Source of the DNA: Tabrizicola_A aquatica
Lineage (GTDB): Bacteria; Pseudomonadota; Alphaproteobacteria; Rhodobacterales; Rhodobacteraceae
Assembly (NCBI GenBank): GCA_965194375.1
Contig: CBDAEL010000004.1
Direction: 5' to 3' (one strand)
Length of the DNA: 64,000 nucleotides
Position 1 is the first letter of the stretch. Every line of letters begins with the position of its first letter. Positions 19,198 through 28,128 of this stretch are shown one piece after another. Below the pieces are notes generated by a model. That model was not told the DNA's origin and searched no databases. It worked only from the letters and a program-made list of their open reading frames with translations. The position numbers and the translations under genes were made by a program.

Positions 19198-20019
19198 ATG
19201 AAATCGCTTGCCGAAATGGCGGTCGAGGTGCTGAGCTGCGCCGACGGTCGCGCCAAGACTGCGCTGTCGCATGCCCATGCGGCAGCGTGGTTTGCCGCGC
19301 GCAACGCCGGGCAGCCGCTGCCGATTGGCACCGCCGCGCCCCCAGATTTTCCTGCCCGCCCAGACCGCCCCGAACTGCTCGACCCCCGCGACGTGCCGCG
19401 CCGCCGCCCCGGCAGCCCGGCGGGACGCCTCGCGCTGTTGCATGCGGTGGCCCATATCGAGCTGAACGCTGTCGATCTGCACTGGGACATCATCGCACGC
19501 TTTGCCCATCAGCCGATGCCACTTGGTTATTATGACGATTGGGTCAAAGCGGCAGATGAAGAATCCAAACACTTCAATCTGGTCTCAGACCGGCTTGAAG
19601 CACTTGGAAGCCACTACGGCGCCCTGCCCGCCCATGCCGGCATGTGGCGCGCAGCCGCTGACACCGCGCAAGATTTCATGGGGCGGTTGGCCGTGGTGCC
19701 GATGGTGCTGGAAGCCCGTGGCCTGGATGTGACGCCGGGCATGATCGAGCTCTTTGAGCGCGCCAGTGACCCCGACACCCGCGCGGCCCTTGAGGTGATC
19801 TATGCCGAAGAGGTCGGCCATGTCGCCTATGGCTCTAAATGGTTCAACTGGCTCTGCGGCCGCGAGGGATTCGATCCGAAAGACAAATTCCACGAGCTGG
19901 TGCGCACTTATTTTCCCGGCACATTGAAACCGCCCTTCAATGAAGAAAAGCGCGCTGAGGCCGGACTGCCGCCCGACTTTTATTGGCCCTTGGCCGAGAC
20001 TGTCCCAAACCGCACCTGA
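19198..20019 (+). CDS. Ferritin-like domain protein (DUF455)
   Basis: A 273-residue protein of the DUF455 ferritin-like family. Carboxylate and histidine residues suited to a di-iron four-helix bundle are visible in AVAHIELNAVDLHWDI, AADEESKHFNLVSDRL, MVLEARGLDVTPGMI and VIYAEEVGHVAYGSKWFNWL. Its function is not established; MiaE-type hydroxylases have a related fold. The start ATG at 19198 lies 15 bp after bcp, suggesting a peroxide/iron-handling pair, though that is inference from position. The following 165 bp before the M23 gene contain nothing recognisable. Confidence 0.88.
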   Translation: MKSLAEMAVEVLSCADGRAKTALSHAHAAAWFAARNAGQPLPIGTAAPPDFPARPDRPELLDPRDVPRRRPGSPAGRLALLHAVAHIELNAVDLHWDIIARFAHQPMPLGYYDDWVKAADEESKHFNLVSDRLEALGSHYGALPAHAGMWRAAADTAQDFMGRLAVVPMVLEARGLDVTPGMIELFERASDPDTRAALEVIYAEEVGHVAYGSKWFNWLCGREGFDPKDKFHELVRTYFPGTLKPPFNEEKRAEAGLPPDFYWPLAETVPNRT

Positions 20020-20184
20020 AGGTACTTCGGCAGAAACTCGCCGATATGACCCCGCCCAAAGGACCGATCCGCCCCCTGCCGCGCAAAGCTGTTGCGAGGT
20101 CACCAAGCCGCCGCTAATCAGAAGTGGCCGCGCCAAGGGCGGGCTTGCATCTGTCCTTTAGTCCCGGAAACGCCCCACGTGTTG

Positions 20185-21510
20185 ATGCGCTTTGCCTATC
20201 GGATCCACCAGACGATTGAGCGGTACTTTCCCGAACAACGCCTGTTCTTGAAGTCTGATACTGAAACCCGGTTCATTCGTCTGCGCCCGGGCACGCAGGC
20301 CACTGCGGTCGTGGTGGGCGGGCTTGCGCTGGCTTGGACCATTCTGGCCACCGCAATTTTGATCTTTGACTCGATCTCGGCCGGGTCCTCGCGGGAACAG
20401 GTCCTGCGCCAACAGGTGCTGTACGAAGAGCGGATGAACACGCTCTCGATCGACCGCGATCTGCGCGCCGAAGAGGCTGCCTCGGCGCAAGAGCGGTTCA
20501 ATCTTGCGTTGGAACAGGTCGCAACCATGCAGGCCCGGCTTCTTGCCTCGGAAGACCGGCGGCGCGAACTTGAAACCGGGATTGATGTGATCCAAAACAC
20601 GCTGCGCCGCACGATTTTGGAACGCGACGAGGCGCGTGCAGAACTTGACCGCGCGGCCTTGGCGGCGGCACCCGGTGGCGCCAACACCGAAGCTGGCCGC
20701 GCGCAAGACACCAAGGATACGCTGGAGTTTCTGGCAAGCAGCCTCGATGGTACCGCGCGCGAACGTGACCGCATTCAAGGCTTGGCCGACAAAGCCGCCG
20801 AACAGATCGCCCAAAATACCGCGGAACGGCGCGAGATTGAACTGCGCAACGACGCCATCTTTATACGCCTAGAAGAGGCGCTGACCGTCTCGGTTGAGCC
20901 TTTGGAGAAAATGTTCAACGCCGCCGGCATGGACCCCGACGATCTTCTTGAGACGGTCCGCAAGGGCTATGACGGGCAAGGCGGGCCTCTGGCCCCCCTG
21001 TCGCTCTCGACCAAAGGCGTGCCGTCCATAGAAGAAACCCGCGCCAATGCCATTCTGGCCGGGCTTGACCGGATGAATCTCTACCGTCTTGCCGCGTTCA
21101 AAGCGCCCTTCGACAACCCCGTCAAAGGCCGTTACCGCTTCACCTCGGGCTTTGGCGCGCGCCAAGATCCCAAGGGCTGGGGCACCCGCATGCATGCCGG
21201 CACCGATTTTGCCGCCGCCTACGGCACGCCGATCCATGCCACCGCCGATGGGGTGGTGACCTTTGTCGGTTGGTCCTCGGGCTATGGTCGGTTGATCAAG
21301 GTCCAGCACGCCTTTGGCATCGAAACCCGCTACGCGCATTTGGCGCAAATGCGCGTCTCGGTCGGACAAAAAGTGTCGCGCGGCGAGCGGATCGGTGATA
21401 TGGGCAATTCAGGCCGATCCACCGGCACACACCTTCACTACGAGGTCAGGATTGGTGGCAATGCCGTCAACCCGATGACGTTCATAAAGGCAGCGACCAA
21501 TGTTTTCTAA
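20185..21510 (+). CDS. M23 family metallopeptidase with coiled coil (bactofilin partner)
   Basis: A 441-residue membrane-anchored peptidoglycan hydrolase. A short cytoplasmic N-terminus is followed by one membrane helix (AVVVGGLALAWTILATAILI), a coiled coil of about 200 residues (EEAASAQERFNLALEQVATM and onward), and a C-terminal LytM/M23 domain with zinc motifs HAGTDFAAAYGTPIHA (HxxxD) and GTHLHYEVR (HxH). All zinc ligands are present, so it is probably an active endopeptidase. The start at 20185 (MRFAYRIHQTIERYFPEQRL) is chosen over longer frames lacking membrane-protein character. It overlaps the bactofilin gene by 11 bp, the arrangement known for LmdC-bactofilin pairs, in which the bactofilin positions the peptidase. 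Confidence 0.92.
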   Translation: MRFAYRIHQTIERYFPEQRLFLKSDTETRFIRLRPGTQATAVVVGGLALAWTILATAILIFDSISAGSSREQVLRQQVLYEERMNTLSIDRDLRAEEAASAQERFNLALEQVATMQARLLASEDRRRELETGIDVIQNTLRRTILERDEARAELDRAALAAAPGGANTEAGRAQDTKDTLEFLASSLDGTARERDRIQGLADKAAEQIAQNTAERREIELRNDAIFIRLEEALTVSVEPLEKMFNAAGMDPDDLLETVRKGYDGQGGPLAPLSLSTKGVPSIEETRANAILAGLDRMNLYRLAAFKAPFDNPVKGRYRFTSGFGARQDPKGWGTRMHAGTDFAAAYGTPIHATADGVVTFVGWSSGYGRLIKVQHAFGIETRYAHLAQMRVSVGQKVSRGERIGDMGNSGRSTGTHLHYEVRIGGNAVNPMTFIKAATNVF

Positions 21511-22021
21511 AAGCCGCATCAACGAACCCGGCCCGGCAAAAGCGGGCGAGTCTGACAAGCCGAAAGCCCCGGAGACCCCTGTGACCAAACCCTCGATGGA
21601 TTTCACCCCGACCGCGCCCAAGGGCAAAGTTGCGGCTTCTGTACTGTCGTCCGACTTGACCGTCGTTGGCAATCTGCGCACCACGGGTGACATTCAGGTT
21701 GAAGGCACCGTCGAAGGTGACATCCGCGCCCATCTTCTGACCGTTGGCGAAACCGCCACCATCCGGGGTGAGATCGTTGCAGACGATATCGTGGTGAATG
21801 GCCGCGTCATTGGCCGCGTACGCGGCCTGAAGGTGCGTCTCACCTCGACCGCCAAGGTTGAAGGCGACATCATTCACAAGACCATCGCCATCGAATCGGG
21901 AGCGCATTTCGAAGGCTCCGTGCAGCGGCAGGACGACCCCTTGGCCACTGGCCGCGCGCCAATCCCGCAGGCCCGTGCCGCGGCCCCTGCGGCTGAGGCG
22001 CAGGACGACGTGCAAGGCTAA
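21500..22021 (+). CDS. bacA: Bactofilin
   Basis: A 173-residue bactofilin, a nucleotide-independent polymer-forming cytoskeletal protein. The central beta-helix repeats are clear: SVLSSDLTVVGNLRTTGDIQ, VEGTVEGDIRAHLLTVG, ATIRGEIVADDIVVNGRVIG and KVEGDIIHKTIAIESGAHFE. It is flanked by a disordered Pro/Lys-rich N-terminus (about 40 residues) and an Ala/Pro-rich C-terminus. The start overlaps the last 11 bp of the M23 gene in another frame, so both are one operon. It probably scaffolds the peptidase at a membrane site to shape the cell wall. The symbol is by family analogy. A hairpin terminator follows. Confidence 0.93.
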   Translation: MFSKSRINEPGPAKAGESDKPKAPETPVTKPSMDFTPTAPKGKVAASVLSSDLTVVGNLRTTGDIQVEGTVEGDIRAHLLTVGETATIRGEIVADDIVVNGRVIGRVRGLKVRLTSTAKVEGDIIHKTIAIESGAHFEGSVQRQDDPLATGRAPIPQARAAAPAAEAQDDVQG

Positions 22022-22044
22022 GAGCCGATCTACAAGATCACACA

Positions 22045-22075
22045 GGGCACCCGGCCAAGCCGTGGTGCCCTTTTT
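22045..22075 (+). terminator. Intrinsic terminator after bactofilin
   Basis: Stem GGGCACC/GGTGCCC with an inner CGG/CCG extension, followed by TTTTT. It lies 24 bp after the bactofilin stop. Its end touches the stop codon of the convergent DUF2189 gene. Confidence 0.85.
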
Positions 22076-22857
22076 CATGGGCCTTCGCGCTCCCATGCGA
22101 TTGCGCGACGGTACAAATGCCAAGTTGCATGGCCAAAGACGGGCAAGACCACAAAAAGCCCCGCGAACCCCGGCAGCATGGCCACAAACAAGCTGCCCCC
22201 AATCAATGCGCCCCAGCCCAGCATGACCAAGGGGCTTTCGGTCACGACCCCCAGCGAAGTCAGCATGGCGGTGACGAAATCCACCTCGCGGTCCAACAGC
22301 ATCGGAAGACTGACCACCGTCAGCGCGAACAAAAGCGTGGCAAAAATCGCCCCCACAACCGTGCCCACGGCCAACATCGCCACGCCTTCGGGCGTCAAGA
22401 ACACTTCAGCCGATGTTGTGATATTGGTCAGCGTTGCTTTGCCCAGAAACAGCGCAAAAATCATATGCGCCAAGAAATTCCAAAACAGAAAGAACACCAC
22501 GATCACCGCCGCCATCGACGGGATCTGCCGATCCATTTGCCGGAACACCACACCAAGCACCTGCCCCCAGATCAAAGGTTCACCCGCTTCGCGCCGCCGT
22601 GACACCTCATACAACCCGCAGGCCACGAACGGACCCAAGATCGGAAACCCGGCGCTGGCCGGCAGGCTCCACCACAGTTGACCTTTGGCGGTCAGGGAAA
22701 AGACGATCAGCCAGCCGCCCAGCACATAAATCCCAGCGAAAAAGAGACCAAACAACGGCTGCGCACGAAAATCACGCCAACCGGCGGTCAGGGCCTGTGT
22801 CAGATCGCTTAGGTCAACATGCAGGACTTCGGGCTTATCTGCGGGCGTTGGGGTCAT
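22075..22857 (-). CDS. DUF2189 integral membrane protein
   Basis: A 260-residue membrane protein with about six hydrophobic segments, matching DUF2189. The family-typical start of the domain is DLTQALTAGWRDFRAQPLFGLFFAGIYVLG, seen here in two adjoining pieces near residues 19-48; further conserved text is GPFVACGLYEVSRRREAGEP and SLPMLLDREVDFVTAM. Function is unknown. The ATG at 22857 is preferred because GGAG lies 8-9 bp upstream; an ATG 12 bp earlier is possible. It is convergent with bactofilin. The 133 bp upstream toward prfB are AT-richer than the surroundings and probably hold its promoter, but no clear -35/-10 pair stands out. Confidence 0.88.
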   Translation of the reverse strand: MTPTPADKPEVLHVDLSDLTQALTAGWRDFRAQPLFGLFFAGIYVLGGWLIVFSLTAKGQLWWSLPASAGFPILGPFVACGLYEVSRRREAGEPLIWGQVLGVVFRQMDRQIPSMAAVIVVFFLFWNFLAHMIFALFLGKATLTNITTSAEVFLTPEGVAMLAVGTVVGAIFATLLFALTVVSLPMLLDREVDFVTAMLTSLGVVTESPLVMLGWGALIGGSLFVAMLPGFAGLFVVLPVFGHATWHLYRRAIAWEREGP

Positions 22858-23002
22858 TGCAGTCTCCATGGTGGGAAACCCTACGCACAGGACATTGTAT
22901 TACCAAAGATGTATTTTATGCATCGAATTCAACGCGCTCGGCGCAGCCTTCGGCCATGTACCGGGGCTCACAGCGCGGTGCACCAATCAACTCGGGCGCG
23001 CC

Positions 23003-24130
23003 TCAATCTTCGGAATTCGCCTCGGCCCGACCCATGCCCGCCACGCCAAGCGCCAAGGTCGCCGCCATGAACTTATCCAGATCACCGTCCAGCACACCGC
23101 CCGTGTCACTGGTTTCCACGCTGGTCCGAAGATCTTTGACCATCTGATAGGGCTGCAAGACATAGGACCGGATCTGGTTGCCCCAGCCCGCATCGCCCTT
23201 GTTCTCATGCGCCTCGTTGATGGCCGCGTTGCGCTTGTCCAACTCCAACTGGTAAAGCCGCGACTTCAGCGCCTGCATGGCGATGTCACGGTTCTGGTGC
23301 TGCGATTTCAGCGACGAGGTCACCACGATATTGGTTGGAAAGTGCGTAATCCGCACGGCCGAGTCGGTCTTGTTCACGTGCTGCCCACCCGCGCCCGAGG
23401 ACCGATAGGTGTCGATGCGAATGTCCTTGTCCTGAATCTCGATCTCGATGTTGTCATCGACCACCGGATAGACCCAGACCGAGGAAAACGAGGTATGCCG
23501 CCGCGCCGCTGAATCGAAGGGCGAAATGCGGACCAAGCGGTGGACCCCGGATTCCGACTTTAGCCAGCCATAGGCGTTCTTCCCGGAAATCTTGTAGCTG
23601 ACCGACCGGATGCCCGCCTCTTCGCCCGCCGTTTCCGACTGCATTTCAACGGTATAGCCCTTCTTCTCGGCCCAGCGAACATACATCCGCGCCAGAATAG
23701 ACGCCCAGTCGCAGCTTTCGGTGCCACCCGCGCCTGCGTTGATTTCCAGATAGGTGTCGTTGCCGTCCGCCTCGCCGTCCAACAGCGCCTCAAGCTCGCG
23801 TTGAGCGGCATCGGCGACCAGCGCCTTCAGCGCGGCTTCCGCCTCGGTCACAACCTCGGCGTCGCCCTCGGCCTCGCCCAATTCGATCAGCTCGACATTG
23901 TCGCGCAGACCACCGTCGATTAGCTTATAGGCCGCAATGGCATCCATCAGCGCCTGACGCTCTTTCATCAGCTTTTGCGCCTTGGCCGGATCGTTCCACA
24001 GATTGGGATCTTCGATCAGCGCGTCGAATTCTTCCAACCGATGCGGCGCGGTTTCCCAGTCCAGACGCTGCGCCAAAAGCTTCAGCGACTTCTCGATCTG
24101 ATCGATATGGTTCTGGGTCTCGGCGCGCAT
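23003..24130 (-). CDS. prfB: Peptide chain release factor 2
   Basis: RF2 terminates translation at UGA and UAA. The 375-residue protein contains the peptidyl-hydrolysis motif GGQ in SSGAGGQHVNKTDSAVRI and the codon-recognition tripeptide SPF in VRISPFDSAARR, which identifies RF2 rather than RF1. The frame is continuous: the RF2 programmed frameshift around codon 26 found in E. coli and many bacteria is absent (LLAQRLDWETAPHRLEEF is read straight through). The ATG at 24130 gives MRAETQNHIDQIEKS, which matches family starts. It lies 80 bp downstream of the penicillin-binding protein gene on the same strand. Confidence 0.97.
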   Translation of the reverse strand: MRAETQNHIDQIEKSLKLLAQRLDWETAPHRLEEFDALIEDPNLWNDPAKAQKLMKERQALMDAIAAYKLIDGGLRDNVELIELGEAEGDAEVVTEAEAALKALVADAAQRELEALLDGEADGNDTYLEINAGAGGTESCDWASILARMYVRWAEKKGYTVEMQSETAGEEAGIRSVSYKISGKNAYGWLKSESGVHRLVRISPFDSAARRHTSFSSVWVYPVVDDNIEIEIQDKDIRIDTYRSSGAGGQHVNKTDSAVRITHFPTNIVVTSSLKSQHQNRDIAMQALKSRLYQLELDKRNAAINEAHENKGDAGWGNQIRSYVLQPYQMVKDLRTSVETSDTGGVLDGDLDKFMAATLALGVAGMGRAEANSED

Positions 24131-24210
24131 CGTGTCATCCTTGATCTTCGCGCCGCGTGATAGCCTGTGGCGCAAGGCGGGGCAAGCGGCACGCCTGCCC
24201 GCTTTGGCCG

Positions 24211-26766
24211 CTAGTAAAGCCCGCCCGAGCTGAGTGTGCCGAAATTGGCCTTTTTCGGAACCGACTTCTGCTGCCCGTCCGAGGTGGTGACCGTGTCCAC
24301 AAGATCGGCCTCGGTCTCACCCGCCGCGAACAAGGGCAGATCCGACCCCATCGCAAAGCCGCCATCCACAAGGGCATCAAGCCCGAAGAGCACCTCTTCA
24401 CCCTCGCGGAAGTATTCCGAAATCACATTGTCTCCGGTGGCATCTGCAGGCAGTTTTGCCCCGGTGAAGCGGTCGATCTTCTGGAAATAACCACCCGGCG
24501 GCACGGCAAACTCGGTGCCGCCATAGGTGGCAACTGCCTCTTTCATGAACTCTTGAAAGATCGGCACGCAGAGTGTGCCGCCAAAAGCACCTTCGCCCAA
24601 AGACCGCGGCTGGTCAAAGCCCATATAGCAGCCCGCCACCACCTCAGAGCTATAGCCAATGAACCAGACATCCTTGGCATCATTGGTGGTGCCAGTCTTG
24701 CCTGCCACCGGAACCGGCAGCCTCACCCGCGAGCCCGAGCCCCGGATCACCACGCCCTCCATCATCGAGGTCAGCTGATAGGCGGTGATGGCATCCATCA
24801 CCCGCTCCCGGTCAGACTTGATGGTGACGCCCTGCCCTTTAGGCAAGGTCGGCAAGGCGCAATCGACGCATTGGCGCTGATCATGGCGATAGATCGTCTT
24901 GCCAAAGCGGTCTTGCACCCGATCGACCAGCGTCGGCTCCACCCGCTCGCCACCGTTGGCGAACATGGCATAGGCCGCCACCATCTTGAACAGGGTGGAT
25001 TCCTGCGCCCCGAGCGCATTGGCCAAGAACGGGTTCATGTTGGTGTAAACGCCGAATTTCTCGGCATAGCTCGCCACAAGATCCATGCCGATTTCTTGCC
25101 CAATCCGAATGGTCATTAGGTTTCGGCTTTGCTCAATCCCGGTCCGCAACGGTGTGGGGCCGTAAAACTTGTTCGAGGCGTTCTTCGGCGTCCAAAGCCC
25201 CTCGGGCGTTTCAATCTCAATCGGCGCGTCCACGACGATGGTGGCCGGGGTGAACCCCGAATCCAAAGCGGCGGCATACACGAAGGGCTTAAAGCTTGAC
25301 CCCGGCTGCCGCGTCGCTTGTGTGGCGCGGTTGAAGACCGAAGCCTGATAGCTGAACCCGCCCTGCATGGCGATCACGCGGCCCGTTTCAACGTCCATCG
25401 CCATCAAGCCGCCCTGCACCTCGGGCACCTGCCGCAAGGACCAGTGCTGAAAGCTGCCATCCTCTTCGCTGGTGACGGCGCGCACCATGACCACATCACC
25501 GACCGATACCAGATCACCCGGCACCTTAGCCTTTTTCGCCAGCTTCCCATCCTGCAGGAGCTTGCGCGCCCAGGTCACATCCTCGGCCGGGATGGTCGGC
25601 TCTTGGCCTTGAAGATCGCCCTCCATGCCAAAACGGGCGAAATCCTCGCCCAGTTCAAGGATCACCGCCGCCTGCCAGCCCTCAACATCGCGCGGCAGGT
25701 CCGGCACTTCCGCCAAAGCCGCGCGCCAATCGGCTTCGACCGCCAGCTTGTCAGCCGCAATCGTCTTGCCCGTGCCGCGCCAGATACCCTGACCGCGGTC
25801 ATATTTCTCCAACCCGCGCCGCAGCGCCCGGGCAGCCACCGCCTGCAGTTCCGGCTCGACCGTGGCGCGGATCGACAGGCCGCCCCCGAAGAACTCTTCT
25901 TCCCCAAAAGTGCCCGACAACTGACGCCGAATCTCATCGGTGAAATAGCTGCGCGGCGGCAGCGCCTCGCGGAAGGCCGGATAATCGCCGTTCTGCACCG
26001 AGCGCAGCGGCTGCTTGCGCTCACTCAGATAGGCGGCCTCGTTGATATAGCCGTTTTGCCACATCTCGCGCAGCACATAGTCCCGCCGCTCTAGCAGACG
26101 GTCTTTGCCGCGCACGGGGTGAAACTCACCGGGGGCCTTTGGCAAAGAGGCCAACATCGCCGCTTCATGCGGGGCAAGAGCGGTCAGCGGCTTGTTGAAA
26201 TAGGTCTGGGCGGCGGCTGCCACACCATAGCTGTTTTGACCGAGGAAGATCTCGTTCAGATAGAGCTCAAGGATCTTGTCCTTCGACAGCGTCTCTTCCA
26301 GCCTTGTGGCCAGAATGATCTCTTTGATCTTGCGCTCAACACTGCGCGAGCCATCAAGAAGAAAGTTCTTCATCACCTGCTGGGTAATCGTCGACGCCCC
26401 GCGCAGATTTGCGCCCCGGCTGACAACCGCATCGCGAAAGGCCGAGATCATGCCCGTCACGTCATAGCCCTTGTGGGTGTAGAAATGCTTGTCCTCGGCT
26501 GACACGAAGGCCTGCTTCACCAGCTCGGGTATATCCTCAGAGGCCACAAACAACCGCCGCTCTTGGGCGAATTCGTCGATGATCCTGCCTTCGCCCGAAT
26601 AAATCCGGCTGATGGTGGGCGGGGTATACTGGGCAAGGCTTTCGTGGCTCGGCAGGTCTGACGAGTAGATATAGAAAATGCCACCAATCGACAGGGCCCC
26701 AAAGAGAAGCCCCATGGTTACCATGGTAAAGATGGCCCCGAAGAACGAGCCAATGAACCTGATCAC
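24211..26766 (-). CDS. mrcA: Class A penicillin-binding protein 1A (bifunctional transglycosylase/transpeptidase)
   Basis: PBP1A polymerises and crosslinks peptidoglycan. About 851 residues: one N-terminal membrane helix; a GT51 transglycosylase domain with SAEDKHFYTHKGYD, GASTITQQVMKNFL and KDKILELYLNEIFLGQNSYG; an OB-like insertion; and a transpeptidase domain with SSFK (RQPGSSFKPFVY, catalytic Ser), SRN (IEQSRNLMT) and KTG (VAGKTGTTNDAKDVWF). All catalytic motifs are intact. I start at GTG 26766, which gives (V)IRFIGSFFGAIF, because GGTGGGGA precedes it and the family usually begins there; a TTG at 26799 with AGAGGG upstream would add 11 residues. amiC lies 104 bp upstream on the same strand, so a cell-wall operon is possible. 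Confidence 0.95.
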   Translation of the reverse strand: MIRFIGSFFGAIFTMVTMGLLFGALSIGGIFYIYSSDLPSHESLAQYTPPTISRIYSGEGRIIDEFAQERRLFVASEDIPELVKQAFVSAEDKHFYTHKGYDVTGMISAFRDAVVSRGANLRGASTITQQVMKNFLLDGSRSVERKIKEIILATRLEETLSKDKILELYLNEIFLGQNSYGVAAAAQTYFNKPLTALAPHEAAMLASLPKAPGEFHPVRGKDRLLERRDYVLREMWQNGYINEAAYLSERKQPLRSVQNGDYPAFREALPPRSYFTDEIRRQLSGTFGEEEFFGGGLSIRATVEPELQAVAARALRRGLEKYDRGQGIWRGTGKTIAADKLAVEADWRAALAEVPDLPRDVEGWQAAVILELGEDFARFGMEGDLQGQEPTIPAEDVTWARKLLQDGKLAKKAKVPGDLVSVGDVVMVRAVTSEEDGSFQHWSLRQVPEVQGGLMAMDVETGRVIAMQGGFSYQASVFNRATQATRQPGSSFKPFVYAAALDSGFTPATIVVDAPIEIETPEGLWTPKNASNKFYGPTPLRTGIEQSRNLMTIRIGQEIGMDLVASYAEKFGVYTNMNPFLANALGAQESTLFKMVAAYAMFANGGERVEPTLVDRVQDRFGKTIYRHDQRQCVDCALPTLPKGQGVTIKSDRERVMDAITAYQLTSMMEGVVIRGSGSRVRLPVPVAGKTGTTNDAKDVWFIGYSSEVVAGCYMGFDQPRSLGEGAFGGTLCVPIFQEFMKEAVATYGGTEFAVPPGGYFQKIDRFTGAKLPADATGDNVISEYFREGEEVLFGLDALVDGGFAMGSDLPLFAAGETEADLVDTVTTSDGQQKSVPKKANFGTLSSGGLY

Positions 26767-26870
26767 GCCGGCAATCCCCACCGCAACGACATACGCCAAT
26801 TTGGCCCTCTATAGGCGCGCCGCGACCAAAGGTCAAAACACGATCCGGGCGCGCGGCACATCATCTGCGG

Positions 26871-28091
26871 TCAGTCGCCGGCGGGGGCCGCTCGGGGCGC
26901 CAATCGGCTGATCGCTGCCTCCGCCTCGGCCCACGCCACAATGCCTGTGCGCAGCGCCTCAGCCATGCTGGCACGCCAGCCCGGATCGTTCAGCCGTTTA
27001 AGATCCGAGGCCGAGGACATGAACCCCAGCTCAATGAGCAATGACGGAATATCGGGCGATTTCAGCACAGAAAACCCGGCCTTCTGATGCGGCCTGCGGT
27101 GCATAGGCAGCCCCGCCTTTGTGATGGCACCTGCCAAGGTCGTGGCCAGCCGGTCGATCTTGGGTCCGGTTTCAGTGCGGGCCATGTCCATCAAGACGGT
27201 GGCCACCAAATCATCCTGCGCGGTCAAATCCACGCCAGCCAAGAGATCATCGCGGTCATGACGTTCGGCCAAGGCGGCGGACGCAGCATCGCTGGCCTCC
27301 TCGGACAGCGAATAGAGCGTCACCCCCACCGCCTCGCCTTCACTCAAAGCATCGGCATGCAGCGACAGCATCAGATCCGCCGCCGCCGCGCGGGCGATGG
27401 AAATTCGCGCCTCAAGAGGCACGAAATGGTCACTGTCACGCGTCATCACCACCTGAAACCGACCGTCGCGCAGCAAGATTTCCTTAAACTCCCGTGCGAA
27501 CTGCAAGACCAGATCGGCCTCGGTCTGGCCATCCCGCTCGGCACCCGGATCAATGCCGCCATGGCCGGGGTCCAGAACCACAATCCACCGCCCCTGCACG
27601 CGCGCTGGCGGCTTGGCCAGATCGGTGACATTGGGCATCCCCCAGCCGGGCAATTCGGGCTGGGCTGCGGCCGCCGCAAAGGCCTCAGCCGAAGTCGGGT
27701 CCAGCCGCAGCGCAAGCTTTGTGTCATTTTGCGTCGACATCTCAGCCAGCGAAAGCGCCATTGGCCCCGACAGCTCCAACACCAGCCGCGACCAACCCGG
27801 CCGAAACACCCCCGCCCGCACGGCCCTCACATGGTCAGAGGTCTGCAGAACCCCCTCAACCCCCGTCCAGTCCACCTCGCGCACATCCAACACCAAACGC
27901 GGCGGATCGGCGCGGAACCGCACGCGCCACGGCACCGGTTGCGACAGCGAAAAGCGGATCTCAGCCCCTTGGCCCGCATCTCGGATATAGGATTGCGCGG
28001 GCTCGATCCGGGCCAAAGCAGAAAGTTCCTGCGCCCGCGCCGCAACGGGCAGGCACAGCGCCACCAACAAAATCGCGACCAACCATTTCAT
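26871..28091 (-). CDS. amiC: Periplasmic N-acetylmuramoyl-L-alanine amidase with AMIN domain
   Basis: This zinc amidase splits septal peptidoglycan during daughter-cell separation. The 406-residue protein starts with a Sec signal peptide (MKWLVAILLVALCLPVAARA), followed by an AMIN localisation domain (about residues 30-130) and a C-terminal Amidase_3 domain with VLDPGHGGIDPGAERDG (first zinc His), LMLSLHADA (second His region) and SLLIELGFMSSASD (catalytic Glu). The start ATG at 28091 begins the signal peptide directly; longer frames add 12 residues that spoil it. The GAGTATTT element described at 28087 runs into this start codon. It is followed by mrcA. The name is by domain order; AmiA/B/C cannot be distinguished strictly. 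Confidence 0.93.
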   Translation of the reverse strand: MKWLVAILLVALCLPVAARAQELSALARIEPAQSYIRDAGQGAEIRFSLSQPVPWRVRFRADPPRLVLDVREVDWTGVEGVLQTSDHVRAVRAGVFRPGWSRLVLELSGPMALSLAEMSTQNDTKLALRLDPTSAEAFAAAAAQPELPGWGMPNVTDLAKPPARVQGRWIVVLDPGHGGIDPGAERDGQTEADLVLQFAREFKEILLRDGRFQVVMTRDSDHFVPLEARISIARAAAADLMLSLHADALSEGEAVGVTLYSLSEEASDAASAALAERHDRDDLLAGVDLTAQDDLVATVLMDMARTETGPKIDRLATTLAGAITKAGLPMHRRPHQKAGFSVLKSPDIPSLLIELGFMSSASDLKRLNDPGWRASMAEALRTGIVAWAEAEAAISRLAPRAAPAGD

Positions 28092-28107
28092 CTTGGCAAA
28101 AATACTC
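28087..28107 (-). repeat. GAGTATTT-type element fused to the amiC start
   Basis: On the minus strand the sequence reads GAGTATTTTTGCCAAG followed by ATGAA, where the ATG is the amiC start codon. It resembles the elements at 13948 and 35959. No hairpin accompanies this copy. Confidence 0.45.
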
Positions 28108-28128
28108 AAAATCCGACCCATCGGCAAA

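Noticed and set aside
24030..24130. Programmed +1 frameshift in prfB
   Set aside because: The reading frame is continuous through the region homologous to the E. coli frameshift site and no in-frame TGA is present, so RF2 is made without recoding.
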